DNA from: Coprinopsis marcescibilis
Taxonomy: Eukaryota; Basidiomycota; Agaricomycetes; Agaricales; Psathyrellaceae
Direction: 5' to 3'
Assembly: GCA_004369085.1 (NCBI GenBank)
Contig: ML210292.1
Span: 1 to 64,000 of the forward strand
DNA: 64,000 bases
The notes beneath the pieces were generated by a model. It was not told the DNA's origin, searched no databases, and was given only the letters and a program-made list of their open reading frames with translations. The translations under genes and the position numbers were made by a program. Positions 11,621-23,848 of the stretch are shown one piece after another (within the stretch, counting starts at the first letter, position 1; the number at the start of each line of letters is the position of its first letter).

Positions 11621-13610
11621 CTAGTTGATGCGCCTCTTGACAAAGGTTTCACCCTCGCCCAAAAAGTCGCCTTCGCTGTCAACTTGTTCGGCCGCTTCGC
11701 GTTCCAGCTTGACAAGGGCTTTGAGACGTGGAAGCTCCCGGCTAAGGTCGACCTGGCTGTTCTCCGGCCATCTAGCGGTAGCCCAATCATGCATATATAC
11801 GCTGGACTAGAAAAAGGAAAACAGTCAGTGATGCATCAAGACCGACAAGTGCAACCACATGCCTTCGAGAATCGCTTGCCAGCGTACTTCTTGTAGAATG
11901 CCTCATGTCGAACTGGCTTCAAGATGTAGTTCAGCATAAGGTTCGCGGTGGGGATGATTTCGCTTTCTCTGTAGCTCGAGTAATGGGCAAGGTTAGGGGT
12001 CTAAACCGGAAGAAAGCCTAGTTAGTCAAAGTCAAGCTCGCGAGATGCGGTCACATACCCATTCTTCAAAGCCCATCGCAAGACGAGCGAGCCAAATACC
12101 AGCAGCAGCCATCAGAGATGGTGGCGCGGCAATGAGCCGCCATTCAAGGCATCCAATCTCAATGAGATACTTGCCGAGTGTGCGAACAGCGACGTTATAG
12201 TCATCTGCCTTGCTAATTCGTCGCAAGAAATGAACAGGGTTGGGATAGCTCAAGTTCCAGTCCAAGGTCTTCAGCACGTAACGTTCGGCCTGGAGAATCT
12301 CAGCAGCGGTGTAGGTCGAGTCGGCAACCGACAGGAAATGTCCGACACCCGGTGAGATGATTTCCTCTACTTTCGAAGCGATGAAGAGGCAGGTGATACC
12401 GACGAGCTGAAGTTTGGCAAGAGAAACAACTCTGGCAGAGAGGAAGCGATCAATGATGTTGACAGCGAGGAAGAGGGTCTCTGGAAGGAGGCGGAATCTA
12501 ACGTGGACTTGGACCAGCCAGTCAGTTAGGATCCCCCGCATCTTCCACGCCAACTCCTTCTGGCTTTCCATGTAATTAGGATTGGGCATCGTGGTGAGCT
12601 TTACAGGAAGGCTTAGTAAGCATTAATACGGGGAGATAAAGCAACGTACCTCCATCTGCTTCATGTAGTTGAAAATCTCAATGACATATTCACTAACCAA
12701 GAGTGGGTCGTCGGCATCATCCGCATCAAGATCCTCCCAAGGGGAATTTTCGGGGTCGGCTTCAGCCTCGTTGGCAAACGCCTCCATCTCGGCTTCAATA
12801 CGACGGGCCAGGACAACTTCAGGATCTTCTTCGACGACTTCTTCTGCTTTTGATTCTGGCTCCGGAGCTTCGGACGATGTTCTGCGTTTCTTGAAGACAC
12901 GTTCTTCTTCTTCAACGTCCTCGATCTCGCGACGGGCGAGGCGGCCAGAAGTGCGTTTTGCGACGTTGCGCTTGGGAGCAATGACTTTGGCATCTTTAAC
13001 GACGGCAGCTCGTCGAACGGCAATTGGGGGAAGGGGGTCTTGAATTGGGGGGTCAACTGACATAGCATGGTCGGAAGTGGGCGCAGCAGACTCTTTCAAA
13101 GGGGCCTTTTCCTTCTTGAGTCTGGTAGGTTCAGGCTTGGGTTGGGCAGTCTGGCGGGTAGTCACTGTTCGCAGGGGCTGGCGAGGTGCCACTGTCTGTT
13201 TGGTCTTGATGACAACGCCCTCGAAGGCCTCCTTCGTGATCTCCTTCTCCTTGCCCTTGCCAGCGGCAGCCCTATTCCCAGCGACCGTCACCTCTCCCAG
13301 TGCCTCTCGTTTGCGCTTGATTGGAACAGCGTCGCTCTTGGTTGATTCGCCAGTGGCGGCAAGTGTCTTGGCCCTGGATGCAAATGTAGTCTTGCCTAGC
13401 CCACTGGTCGCCCCAAGAGTCGTCGTCGATGTTGCGCCTGCCTTTGTACGAGTTGAAACCCGTGAAGGGCGAGGGACTGCGTTTTCATTCTCCTTGACAG
13501 CAGCTCCAGACCTCGTTGTCCGTGTTGGGAGCCTGCGAGCCTAAATAACGATATAAACTCCCTTGAACTGGGAGCATAATGGTCAGACTTACAGGTACTG
13601 TAGTTGCCAT
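11621..13610 (-). CDS. B-type (mitotic) cyclin, 590 aa
   Basis: Regulatory partner of CDK1 controlling G2/M. Exons on the minus strand: 13593-13610, 12650-13540, 12059-12598, 11863-12000, 11621-11806 (1773 nt). The first 250 residues are basic and low-complexity, with KRKREALGEVT near residue 90, which resembles a destruction box (RxxLxxVT), followed by Lys-rich and acidic tracts. The cyclin box begins at about residue 305: YMKQMELTTMPNPNYM, MRGILTDWLVQVH (the MRAIL-type motif), LAVNIIDRFLS, SKVEEI, and DWNLSYPNPVHFLRR. The C-terminal cyclin fold follows (WTPNLAHYSSY, FYKKYAGKRFSKSSVYMHDW). Intron 4 (11807-11862) has a GC donor (GCATGT) and is the only choice that keeps the frame. The ATG lies in an 18-nt first exon, so the start is slightly less certain than the rest. 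Confidence 0.93.
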
Positions 13611-14079
13611 ACGATGAGGAAGGGTTCTCTAGTGGTGGCGGGATTGAACGATGAGGAGAGTCAAGAGGAATGTCTGTGGCAAGAAGAGCTCGACCAACAG
13701 CCCAAAACATACACATCCAAACACGTCGCGGACTCACGTGATGGCGTTCATGTTACCCGTGGGACAGTGCCACTGGCTTAGTAAGCCTCGGCATTCCCGC
13801 GCCCTTTCGCCATTTTTGGCGACGAGCGCCGCGTTGCCCGCCTGCAGACGCCTGCAGACGCCTGCTGAGCATGGCGCTGGCACATTGTTCATGGCGATGA
13901 TAACATTCATATTGCTATAATCCATTGAGATCTACAATGAAGTCCGGCTGCTAGGCGTATTCGGATGACAAAGGAGGTCGTTTCGGACGATGTCGGTCCG
14001 CGGTGACTGTAACCCCATAACTTAACTAAACTCGGGTTGTCCCAACATCTCGACGTCATCGACAACAATATCGACCACA
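13611..14079. other. Shared upstream region of cyclin B (-) and dehydrogenase (+)
   Basis: Divergent intergenic region of 469 bp. It contains an E-box-like CACGTG near 13735, an adjacent ACGTCGCG sequence close to an MluI cell-cycle box, and a GC-rich block with a 10-bp tandem repeat (13841-13865). No transcript start can be assigned from sequence. Confidence 0.45.
13841..13865. repeat. 10-bp tandem repeat, 2.5 copies
   Basis: The unit CCTGCAGACG is repeated twice exactly, followed by half a copy, within the divergent promoter region between cyclin B and the dehydrogenase. Confidence 0.8.
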
Positions 14080-15540
14080 ATGAGCTCCCAGCAAGTATAG
14101 CATTCTCCACCTCGTGTTGTAAATCCTTATCCGATAGTTCAGATCAAGCCACAAGATTGTGGTAACCCGAAGTTTGGGTCCAGACGTGATGCCGATGCTG
14201 GAGAATCAGGAGGACATCGAGGCAAGTCAAAGCCTGCGCAAAGATTACCCCGAAATCAAACACTCCGTCTAGCTGGTTCTATGGTCTGAGGATTGGGCTT
14301 GTGATAGGGATTGGCTTCTGGAGAACGTTCCTGGTGCTTCGGCCTTGGTGGTAATGGTGACTGACAAGGTGAGCTTTTGCGCATTTACCTGCAAGATCGA
14401 GCGGCAACCACTTACAACTTGTACAGATCGACGGCGCGGTGCTCGATGCAGGTAGTATACTCTATGTTTCGGCTGGATGTAATCTCTAAGTGGTGTTACA
14501 GCCGGCAAATCCCTCCGAGCTGTTTCCACAATGTCCGTCGGATATGGTATGTTTCCAGCTGCTCCACGATCGCCTTCTTCTCATCCATCTATAGAGCATG
14601 TTGACTTCAAGGAGCTTGCGAAACGAGGTATTGCACTTGGTTATACTCCAGATGTGCTTACCGAGGCAGGTATGCTTCCATTTTCTTCCACTTTGTAAAT
14701 TTACTAGATCATCTGGTTTTCAGTTGCCGATGTTTGCATCATGCTTGCACTGATGACCGGCCGGAATGCACGTTCCGCGGTTTCACTGGTCGACAAAGGA
14801 GATGTATGTGTTAATCTCTGCCCTTTGCGTAGAAAAGCTGATCATCTTTACCCAGTGGCCAAACTACAGCTGGGCTCCCTTTTTGTTTTGTGGACGTCAA
14901 CTTAGCGCGCCAAATTCTTCCGTCCGGCGCACCGCGGGCTTCATTGGCTTTGGACGCATAGCCAAAGCCACCTTGACTCGCCTGGTTCCATTTGGTTTTA
15001 CAGATTGCGTGTACGCAGGTCGTTCAGGGTCCCTGCACAGTGAGGAGGCAGACCACGGACTTGCCTCTAAACTCGGTCTCAAATCAGTTAAGCGAGTTGA
15101 CATCGAAACCCTGGCTTCTATAAGCGACGCTATCTTTGTGCTTGCGCCTGGTGGAGAATCCACTTATCACATAGTCAACGAAGAGTTCCTTCGCAAGATG
15201 AAAGAGACAGCAATCTTGGTTAACGCCAGTCGAGGGACGCTGGTAGACTCAGATGCTCTGGCCAAGGTTCTTTCGGAAGGTCGCATCTGGGGAGCAGGTT
15301 TGGATGTGGTCGAGGGCGAACCAAATATATCTGCGGATCACCCGCTGGTCAAAGAGCCTAGGTCTGTACTGTGTTTGCATTCCTGGTGACATCTACATAC
15401 TTACCATGGCTAGATGCATAATTTTGCCTCATATTGGAAGCGCAACATTTGAGACGAGAGTAGACATGGCGCGTCTGGCAGCAGAAAATGCCCTCGCAGC
15501 TGTGTTGGGAAAGCCGATGCCTTCCTCCCTCTCCTTGTAA
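14080..15540 (+). CDS. D-isomer-specific 2-hydroxyacid dehydrogenase (glyoxylate/hydroxypyruvate reductase-like), 350 aa
   Basis: NAD(P)-dependent reductase of 2-oxoacids such as glyoxylate or hydroxypyruvate. Nine exons: 14080-14094, 14138-14221, 14273-14368, 14427-14451, 14502-14546, 14595-14669, 14724-14803, 14856-15361, 15414-15540 (1053 nt). The substrate-binding half has HKIVVTRSLGPDVM, STMSVGYEHVD and VADVCIMLALMTGRN. The nucleotide-binding half has GFIGFGRIA (Rossmann glycine loop), AGRSGS, LAPGGESTYHIVNEE, ILVNASRGTLVD (substrate-binding Arg), AGLDVVEGEP and LPHIGSAT (catalytic His). Length is normal for the family. Intron 2 (14222-14272) starts GCAAGT, a GC-AG intron. The exact substrate cannot be read from sequence. 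The five-codon first exon is the weakest part of the model. Confidence 0.9.
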
Positions 15541-16047
15541 ATTGCCTGTTCTCCATTAATGTTAAGAATGATGGATGTCATTTTGTTATGAGATGATACC
15601 CACTGTCAAATATTAATGGGACAATCATGATATTCTGCAAAAATAACCAGTTTCATTTTTCGGACATCAATTACGATTGACCGACAAGAATTTGCAGAGA
15701 GAGGCGCCAGACATGATCTCGGCTTTCAGAAAGAACTTGAGCATCATAGACAGAGCAAAATTTGCGGAACGACCTAGACAAACTTGGCCACTTTGCCGTC
15801 TTCATTAAGCTTCATTAGCGCCCACATAGTTCTCGACAACAGCCTCCTTGGCATCACCTCGATTCGATTGGAGGCAGATCTCGACAATGACAGATTACTG
15901 ACGCCTACAGACGCAAAGTGATGCCCAAACAAAGTTACAGTCACGTGTAGCACCCAAGATTGATCGGTGCACAGACCCTGTGCGGCTTCCTTTCTCGTCA
16001 CCCTTCCTCATCGTTCTCGCCGTCGAGCAGGCCATAATACCCTCGCC
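15541..16047. other. Intergenic between dehydrogenase and SIN3
   Basis: AT-rich 3' flank followed by the SIN3 upstream region. A 75-codon minus frame at 15774-16001 shows no coding character. No other feature was seen. Confidence 0.5.
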
Positions 16048-19000
16048 ATGGACGTCGACCGCCCAGCTGCCTCATCATCTACCACAGAAACACCAGCAAC
16101 TCCCGTACCCAAAATAGCAGATGCCCCGTTGGCGGCGCCACGGAGCATCGACTCAGGCGCCGTGCCCGGCCTTGAGTTTGGGGAGAGCACTACACCCAGA
16201 GCTCGAGAAGAGCGCATAGCCAGGAACCCATCCGCAAAGGCTACCCCAGTCCCGGACGCCATTCGAGAAGACCAGGCACTTAGAAACCCCTCACCATCGG
16301 CAATGGCTATTGACGAGCCCCCATTGCGCAAAGGCACCCCAACGGACCACCAGGCTTATGCACAGTCACTGGATGCAAGGCCTTTGAACGTCACGGATGC
16401 TCTCAGCTACCTCGACCAGGTCAAGGTTCAATTTGCAGACCAACCTGATGTATACAACCAGTTCCTGGACATCATGAAAGAGTTCAAAAATGAACAGTGA
16501 GTTTTTGGTTGACTGTTGTGTCAAGTATATTGCTGAGGGTGAATGATCAGGATTGATACTCCTGGGGTTATTAAGCGTGTCTCACAACTCTTCCATGGGC
16601 ACCCGTCACTCATCCAAGGCTTCAACACATTCTTGCCGGCAGGCTACCGGATTGAATGCTCAGTCGATAGCTACGATAACGGGTTAATCACGGTAACCAC
16701 TCCAACAGGAACCACCATCCAAACGACAAATAATCCGAACATGGTGTGGTCGACCGGAGAACTGAACGGCCAAGCCATTGAACCAGCCGTGCAATACGTT
16801 CAAAAGATAAAGCAAAGCTGTGACGCAGAAACCTACCGCCAGTTCCTAGACATTCTTTCAAGGTACCATCACGCCCCAGAAGCGATTGATGAGGTGGGTA
16901 TCCCATTCTTTGTCTTATCAATCCCTTTGCCTCATGCCTCATGTTCCGCAGGCCGAGGTATCCAGACAAATCTCCCGGTTGTTCAAAGATGCCCCCGAGT
17001 TGGCGAACGACTTCCGTGTGTTCTTGCCAGGAAGCCAACAGTTCATGGATCGACCGGGCTCACACCTCAACGTACCTCAAATGGACAGCAAGAACCGCAG
17101 AAAGCTCGATGTCGTGGCTGATTCCTTGAGTAACTTAAATAACGCTGGCCTGCCTCAGAAACGCAAACGGAAGTTAGGAGAGAAGGACCGGGAACGGGAA
17201 AAGGAGGCCGTTCCTTTGAGATCAAGTACTGTCGTTGGCCCTCCTGCAACTAAGGTAAACGTTGCCCGGTTCCCATTCTAGTTGTCTTGTTCACCGTTGT
17301 CTCAGAAGCTGAAGCACTCGGCCCACGACCCGACTACGGTCTCCTACAACCCCAAACACATAGTTGCTCAGGCTGCCTCTCCTCGACCAATACCCCCACA
17401 ATTACTCCCACAGCAACAGCACCCACACATGCACTCCCGCCCATCCGCACCAGACGACAGCGATTTCTTTGATCGAGTCAAGCGTGCCCTAGACAATCGA
17501 GAGCTCTTTAACGAGTTCCTGAAGCTCGTCAATCTATTCACACAAGATTACATCGATATGGCTCGACTTGTCAAAGAGAGCCGAACATATTTAGGCGATA
17601 CGGAGTTACATCGGCAATTCAAGACCATTCTGGGGTGGAATGATCGCAAGGAGCGCGACTACGTCGTGTCGGAGCGAGTGTCCGCCTCTGCGGATTGGCA
17701 CAAACCATCCGTTGCCGGTGTGCAGGAGAGGTCGGCAAAGATTGAAGCCACGGAACGATATTCGAGTTATCGTCGTGTGCCACCAGCGGTTAGTCTTCCC
17801 TGTTGTCCGATGCTTTCAGAGGTGCTGATTGCGCTGTAGGAAGCAAACGTGCCGTGTTCAGGACGAGATGATATGTGTCGAATGGTGCTCAACGATGAAT
17901 GGGTATCCCACCCATCTTGGTCAAGTGAAGACAACGGATTTATTGCCCACAAGAAGAACATCTATGAAGAAGCCCTTCACCGCAGCGAAGAGGAGAGACA
18001 CGAGTACGACTTCCATATCGAAGCAGTCACGCGAACCATTGCAACCCTAGAGCCAATCAACAACAAGATCGCGCAGCTGGCAAAGGAAGACCAAGGGTCC
18101 TTCAAGCTCAAGCCAAACCTCGGGGGTAACTGGAAACCTACACACCAACGGGTGATTAAAAAGATCTACGGAAGAGATGCGGGCCTCGAGGTTATCCAGT
18201 CGATGCAAGAAACGCCGGCATTGGCGATCCCTGTTGTCCTACAACGTTTAAAACAGAAGGAGGAGGAGTGGAAGCGCGCCCAGCGAGAGTGGAACAAAGT
18301 TTGGCGAGAGGTCGATGCGAGAAACTACGCCAAAAGCCTCGACCACCAAGCCATCACGTTCAAGACTGCCGACAAGAAGGCCATCACGACGAAAGCGTTT
18401 GTCAACCAGATTGAGGCTGCTCGCGAAGAGCAGGTCGCAGCACGAGCTTCTCTCGTTGACCCGCTGTTCGCTCGTACCAGACTGAGACACCAACTCGATT
18501 TTGTTCTGGACGATGTCCGTGTTTTGCAAGACGCGATGAAGCTGACATTCTCCTTCTTGGACCGGACGCAGGCACAGATCAACTTTTCTGAACGGAGGAG
18601 GATTGAAGGGTTCTTGCGCACCTTTATTCCTTTGTTCTTCACCCTCGATTCGGCGTCGTTCAACTCCGCCTTCGTCGTCGCCCAGGAGAATGCAGAGAGT
18701 GAAGGCAGCGAAGGTGATGCTGCAAGCAATTTTGACGACGCAGAGGTTTCCAGCGCCACTAGCTCGAGAAGTGGAAGAGGAGGGGGAGGCAGTAGTCGGC
18801 GCGGGGGAGCAATATCAGGCGGAGGAGGCGATCTTCGCAAAAAGCTGCTCAAGAGTGAGCAAGCCAAGTCGAGTCGAAAGACTCGAGCGCAGGATGCCTC
18901 TCCGGCTAACTCGAGACCTGCATCCCCTGCTTTGCTCGATGAAGATTTCAGACTTGGCTCGGTACCCCAAGAAGCCTCCGGATCAGGTCAAAGTCGAAAG

Positions 19001-20152
19001 CAACCCCGACGCTATCTCTTCTTTACCAATACCACTTTCTATGTTCTCATCAGGCTCCTACAGGTGGGCTTCTTGTGGCCAAAGTCTTGATCTATCTGCT
19101 CACCTTGCTTGCACAGTTGCTTTATTCCCGTTTATTGCTGTTTAAGAACCTCAGCCAGGATTCAGAGCCCTCAAGTTCAAAGAGCTCCATTACACCACGC
19201 TCGTCAGCACAGAGTAGCTCATCGGAGTCAAAGGAGCGGCGCTACGATTTCCTCCTCGAGACTTGCGAGCGACTGTTTGACAACGAAATCGAGACTGCCG
19301 CATTCGAGGATCAGATGAGGGCTGTTTTCGGCATTCAGGTAGGACGCTTCTGCGTCGTTGTTCATCGCTTTACTGACTGCGCGGATTAGCATGCCTACAA
19401 GATCTTCACCGTGGACAAGGTTATCAGCGCCATTATCAAACAGATTCAATCGGTGTTCTCGGACGCGAAGAGTCAAGATTTGCTCGACACTCTACGGCGG
19501 GAGCGGTCTCTGGCTGCAACGACCAGCCAGGACCAGATCAACACGCGCCGCAGTGCGGAGAAAGTTCTCGGACCTGACGAGAATCTCTTCAGAATCGATT
19601 GGGTTCGTGCTTTTCTTTGGTTCCGGCGTGTTTTGCCTGACCTGTTATATATAGCTCTCGGATTCCAAGACTGTCACGATCCAGTTGATTGGCAAAGATG
19701 ATTCGAGCTTTGATGATTCCGAGGTTCTTACAGGACGATGGCAATCTTATATAGATTCGTATGTTTCGGTGAGTGGCAACTGGACTCTCACAACTAGATC
19801 ACTATTCACATCGTATCCAGGCCGATGCAACTTCAGGAGTCTCACAGTCCAAGGTCAAAGCTCCGTTCTTGCGGAGGTACGCAACCGATGTCAGTTCATT
19901 ATCAATATCGCTGACGTCCCTTTTAGAAACATTCCTGCTGCTGTTCGGGAGGTGCAGCCCAACGTTGTTGCAGGTGACACCCTCGAGATCAAGGTCTGTG
20001 TACGCACATACCGCCTGTTCTATGTTGCGAAATCGGAGGACTTTTTGTGGAAGTACCGAAGTCGGGATGAGATGGAGAAGTGCTTTTTGATTCTCAAAGC
20101 AAGGAATTCTCAGCGAGCGCAGTGGCTGAAGCGGATATCAGAGTCGGCGTAA
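16048..20152 (+). CDS. SIN3: SIN3 transcriptional co-repressor scaffold, 1210 aa
   Basis: Scaffold of the Rpd3/HDAC co-repressor complex in the nucleus. Ten exons: 16048-16496, 16551-16893, 16952-17254, 17306-17788, 17840-19063, 19117-19338, 19390-19602, 19655-19768, 19821-19876, 19927-20152 (3633 nt). PAH1 spans about residues 110-180 ([12 protein letters not shown] to [19 protein letters not shown]). PAH2 spans about 225-300 ([29 protein letters not shown]). PAH3 spans about 415-475 ([27 protein letters not shown]). The HDAC-interaction region has [34 protein letters not shown] and [12 protein letters not shown]. The Sin3 C-terminal domain has [38 protein letters not shown] and [14 protein letters not shown] Gly/Ser/Arg-rich acidic linker precedes the C-terminal domain. 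Length is typical for fungal SIN3. The small PAH gene 5.7 kb upstream looks like a partial copy of its 5' end. Confidence 0.96.
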
Positions 20153-20303
20153 CACGGGTTAATGTGTATGATTTCATGACTGATATGTAATTCTGTTCTT
20201 AATATAATGTGTATATGAAGACCTCTTTGGATGTAATGGATCGCTCTCTTCACTGCGAGAAATCCCATACTCTATGTGAAACGCACAGCAATAAGATAAT
20301 GTT

Positions 20304-20325
20304 CCGGTCCGTATTGGCGGACCGG
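20304..20325. repeat. Perfect hairpin (8-bp stem, 6-nt loop)
   Basis: CCGGTCCG and its exact reverse complement flank TATTGG. It lies about 150 bp downstream of the SIN3 stop codon and could help 3'-end formation, but this is only position-based inference. Confidence 0.75.
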
Positions 20326-20340
20326 TAAATAAAAATATAT

Positions 20341-20354
20341 CCGAGTCGACTCGG
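20341..20354. repeat. 14-bp perfect palindrome
   Basis: CCGAGTCGACTCGG is self-complementary over its full length, 15 bp after the hairpin. It could be a dimeric protein site or chance. Confidence 0.75.
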
Positions 20355-20608
20355 AATCGCAAACATTGGTCTTGTTGGATTTCATTTTAATTGAACTGCA
20401 CTTGCATGTCGTTAAGTATAGAGAAGGTATCATAAGCATTAGTTGGTTATTTAAATACTGAAAGATGTAGCGTGTTGATTCCGAGTGTCCTTTTGAATTG
20501 TTAGGTCACTCCGAAGTTGCCCTTTCATAAACCTGTACGAAACTCACCAGGAAGAGATATCAAAGAAGTAGTCCCTGGCAGTTCGCGTTTTGTCGCGACA
20601 GTGTCGGA

Positions 20609-21291
20609 TCATGACAGAGGCAGCACCGTGCCCGGACTTCGCAAGAACTGCAAGGCAAGCTGCCGTGATCCATCCAAGTCTCGCAGCTCCTCCGCCAGTT
20701 CGTACAGGTCCTCTCTCACCCTCCTGAATAATCGGGAAGACTCCGCGTTGACACCATCCACATCGAAGTTCACCCCGCGTGATTGCCCGTGACGGACAAT
20801 GTACGACGTTGAGTCTTCCGCTAACCGTGACGCCGACTGGGTCTTCCTGAGCTCGTCAAGGCAAATTCGACACTGCTCCAGGCATTTTCCGAGGAGGAAT
20901 TCGAGGATGACTTGCTGGGACGTTAGGCATTGGCGACCGTATATTGCGCCCTTGTACTCCGCAAGGATTTTGTCTCTGTCCGCGGAACTGCCTGGTGCTG
21001 CACCTCTAGGAGCTTCCTTAAAAGTGAATCAGTGCCGGCGACGCCCAGCAGAACTGTCGTAAAACATACCAATGGATGGTGTATAGGATCTGGGAACTTG
21101 TTACTCAAGTACTCCCGCATGTGAGCGACATCCCCAACCAGATTGTCTACCTGGTTAAATGCAAATGTCTCGAGAAGTTGCCTTGAAATCCCAGTCACTG
21201 CCCTCGCCAGATCGTTTTCCGTCACAGATCGAGTCGAAGAGGCTTCAGCCCAGCGTGAGGAGCCTTCGGAGTATCTTGGCTGACGATTCAT
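20609..21291 (-). CDS. Hypothetical helical protein, 209 aa
   Basis: Not recognised. There are two exons on the minus strand, 21070-21291 and 20609-21016, joined by a 53-nt GT-AG intron in phase 0. The second exon stays open for 136 codons in the joined frame, which supports a real gene. The product is hydrophilic and predicted helical, rich in Arg, Leu and Glu (RQLLETFAFNQVDNLVGDVAHMREYL; LEFLLGKCLEQCRICLDELRK; RRVREDLYELAEELRDLD). It has no signal peptide or membrane segment. Its C-terminal third looks coiled-coil-forming. The start at 21291 is the first ATG in frame. It lies convergent to SIN3 with about 450 bp between stops. Confidence 0.6.
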
Positions 21292-22115
21292 TTGTCGAGG
21301 AGGTGAGGGGCGAGATAGGGAGAATGGTTAGGATGGAGGAAGTACGGGCGCCAGCAAGTGGTGGGGCACAGCTCGGGTACGGCCTAAGTCGAGGCGGAGA
21401 AATGAGATAACTGCCATGGCGAAACTCCATGTTCCGCGTTCTTATAATCCCCCTTCTTCTGGACTTGGCATTGTGCCTCCTTGGTCCGTCTCGGAAAACC
21501 TAAATCCACAATTATCACCAACGCCGTGACACGATGGAAATATATTATCAATGGGCAAAACATTTAGATTGCCGACGTTTCCAATCCTGATCCCGGACCT
21601 CCGTAACGGCTGCTTCCACAGCCAGCGTCGTAAAAGTTCGCTCTCGAAGTCCTCCGAGTCCTAGCGTGTTGGATTTGCGCGGCAACGGGGGGTTTAGAGG
21701 GGAGTATTCTGACCCTACATCAATGCCTGGCTACTCAGCGGCGTTTCACAGGAACTCGCAGGCGGAGGCCGCGACCAATCTCTAGCCCGGCGCGAAAATA
21801 GCAGTTATCATTTGCATACCGTGTTGGGCTCCGTACCCTACATCAATGGGGTCATCTCTGTAAGGTGGCAAACAGCTTTTGAACATGAGGTGCGACGAGA
21901 GCCCGAGTCGGGGTTCGCCTGACCTCGTGAAATCTCGAATAGGTCCCCCGAAAGCCGAATGGTTGCGTACGATAGATCACGATAGTGGCTGAAGCTGCGA
22001 GAATAGCCGACTCGGAAACCAGTGTAGCGGGGTCTGGCTGCTGAAAATAGGCCAACACCTGTCTCGCCCTCATTCACGGAGGAGTTGCGGTGCAGCGCGC
22101 AAGCGGAAGGTGTTA
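21292..22115. other. Intergenic, nothing recognised
   Basis: Short shadows only (21838-22077 minus in two frames). No splice-supported reading and no repeats. Confidence 0.5.
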
Positions 22116-23848
22116 TCAGAGGTCCATCGCGGCACCCGTGCCTGAACCTTGACCAAGAGACTTATATTGGGCACGCTCCAATCGTCTCTTGACTAATCTG
22201 CATCACGAATAGAGTTAGGAAAGATGAAAGAGGAGAGGAGACTCGCACATACCTGTGAAAAAGATCCAACGGCCCTCTTAGATAAGATCCCTGGACGTGA
22301 TCATAATCTTCCGTGACCATGTCTCCTGTTTCGACATCCTCGATAGGCACCCAACTACTCAAGGGACCTGTTCCAGGCTCATAAGCGGCTTCCAAGACGT
22401 AGAGAAGTAACCCATCCGATCGGATTGCGGTAGAAGCGGGGGAAATGGTAACTGAGGGGCCAAACGTGAATGTTGAGGAAGGTTTCGATGGAGCCTCAAC
22501 TTCCATGTTGTATTGGTCTCCATGTTCTGATTCTTCATTGTGAGATTGAATTGGACAAGGTATGTCGACAGTTATCGAGCGGACAGATCGAGCGGCAGGT
22601 ATGATCTGGCTGTCCAAAGAGATTAACGAGGTGTTCGCGTGATATGGTATCGGAACCAGATAGGTTGGATACGGGAATTGGTAACGACTTGGCCGGCCTT
22701 CATCACACAATTGTCCGGGTCTGGGTTTTGAGAGATGAAATTTAATACTTGGTGGAAGTATCTGTGGGATTTCTTTGAGCCTCGTGTCTCTCCACCAAAA
22801 TCTGAGAGAAAGGAGAAAGTGAGTGACGCAATTGCATTCCTTATCATTGGACGGACACTGACCTGAACGCTGCGTCACAATCTCCAACGTCTTGCCCTTT
22901 CCACCGGATCACATCAAGTACATGAATGATCCCGTTGTCCCTCCAATGTACATCCAATATGCAGTCAAGCACAGTCAATGCAGGAAGAAGAGAAGGAAAG
23001 CGGGGAATTAAGGTTTTCCCGAGTAAACGCGAACGTAATGTCGTATTTGGAACTGATGACAACAGCAAGATGTCAGTGGCTGCCTGTGCACTGGCGGATT
23101 GATTGAGGACTTACCAACACCTCCCACTCCAGAGGATTGGTGGGTGACAAGTAAGCACCTCTTACCCATAGGCACTGGAGCAACGGCGACCCAACCGGTT
23201 TCCAAATCTTTTGGCAAACAATCGTCCTCCTCGCCGCCTTCTAACAATCGCTCGCCCTCTCCCAACTCCAGCAATTCAGCATACATGCATTGATCTGCCC
23301 ACTTCGATGGTTTGCTATAGTTTGTATTCCTTTTCTTCTTCTTCCTTTTCCTCCGATGCTCTTGTGATGGCTCAGGTTCGATCTCGAGAGTCACGTCCAC
23401 AGTAGGTGCAAGTGTTGCAGCATTGCTTTGCGGGTATGTTGAGGTTGTCTCGGAGGATTGGTCATTTTCTTTGAGCATCGCGACGTAAGGCCCAATTGCT
23501 CCCGATGGCGGAACATTGGCGGCATCCTCTTCAGCGATATCATCGTCCTCTGAATCATCGTTGAGATTGAGATTCGCAAATAGATCTAGTTGCCGCGAGG
23601 AATCAATCCGTTGCGCCCTCCTCTATTCCAGGAGTCAATTCCCATGTTATCCGAGTATGTTGCTATACATACGCGCTTCTGATCTTCTAGAGCCTATTGG
23701 TTGAAGTAAGGACGGTCAGGGGCCTCAAGACAAGGAGAACTCGTAGCACACACACCTTGCTTCTACGAGCTTCCTGCGTGATAAATCGCTCTCTTATCAC
23801 GGTTGAAGGAAGTTTATACGAGCTTTTCCTATCGCTCGTTGTCGTCAT
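22116..23848 (-). CDS. Snurportin-1 homologue (snRNP import adaptor), 480 aa
   Basis: Adaptor that binds the 2,2,7-trimethylguanosine cap of spliceosomal U snRNPs and links them to importin-beta for nuclear import. Six exons on the minus strand: 23756-23848, 23673-23693, 23115-23622, 22863-23052, 22253-22801, 22116-22197 (1443 nt). An importin-beta-binding-like basic N-terminus covers residues about 8-45 (SSYKLPSTVIRERF, RRSKALEDQKRRRAQRID). An acidic and then Lys-rich linker follows. The cap-binding domain starts near 170: GWVAVAPVPMGKRCLLVTHQSSG, TVLDCILDVHWRDNGIIHVLDVIRWKG, and FWWRDTRLKEIP, which matches the motifs of human snurportin. A late segment, DGLLLYVLEAAYEPGTGPL, matches the typical LLFYH..AHYxPGxTPL block. 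The C-terminus is basic. Introns 50-62 nt, all frame-checked. Confidence 0.9.

Larger units (their letters stand above)
20153..20608. other. Convergent intergenic region with two perfect inverted repeats
   Basis: AT-rich sequence between the SIN3 stop and the stop of the next minus-strand gene. It carries a perfect 8-bp-stem hairpin at 20304-20325 and a 14-bp palindrome at 20341-20354; otherwise nothing is recognised. Confidence 0.6.

Noticed and set aside
13077..13544. 155-codon plus frame with hydrophobic stretches
   Set aside because: It lies opposite the low-complexity N-terminus of cyclin B, whose exon structure is well supported.
18325..18867. 180-codon minus frame inside SIN3
   Set aside because: Ser/Pro/Ala-rich antisense of the SIN3 linker and HDAC-interaction exon.
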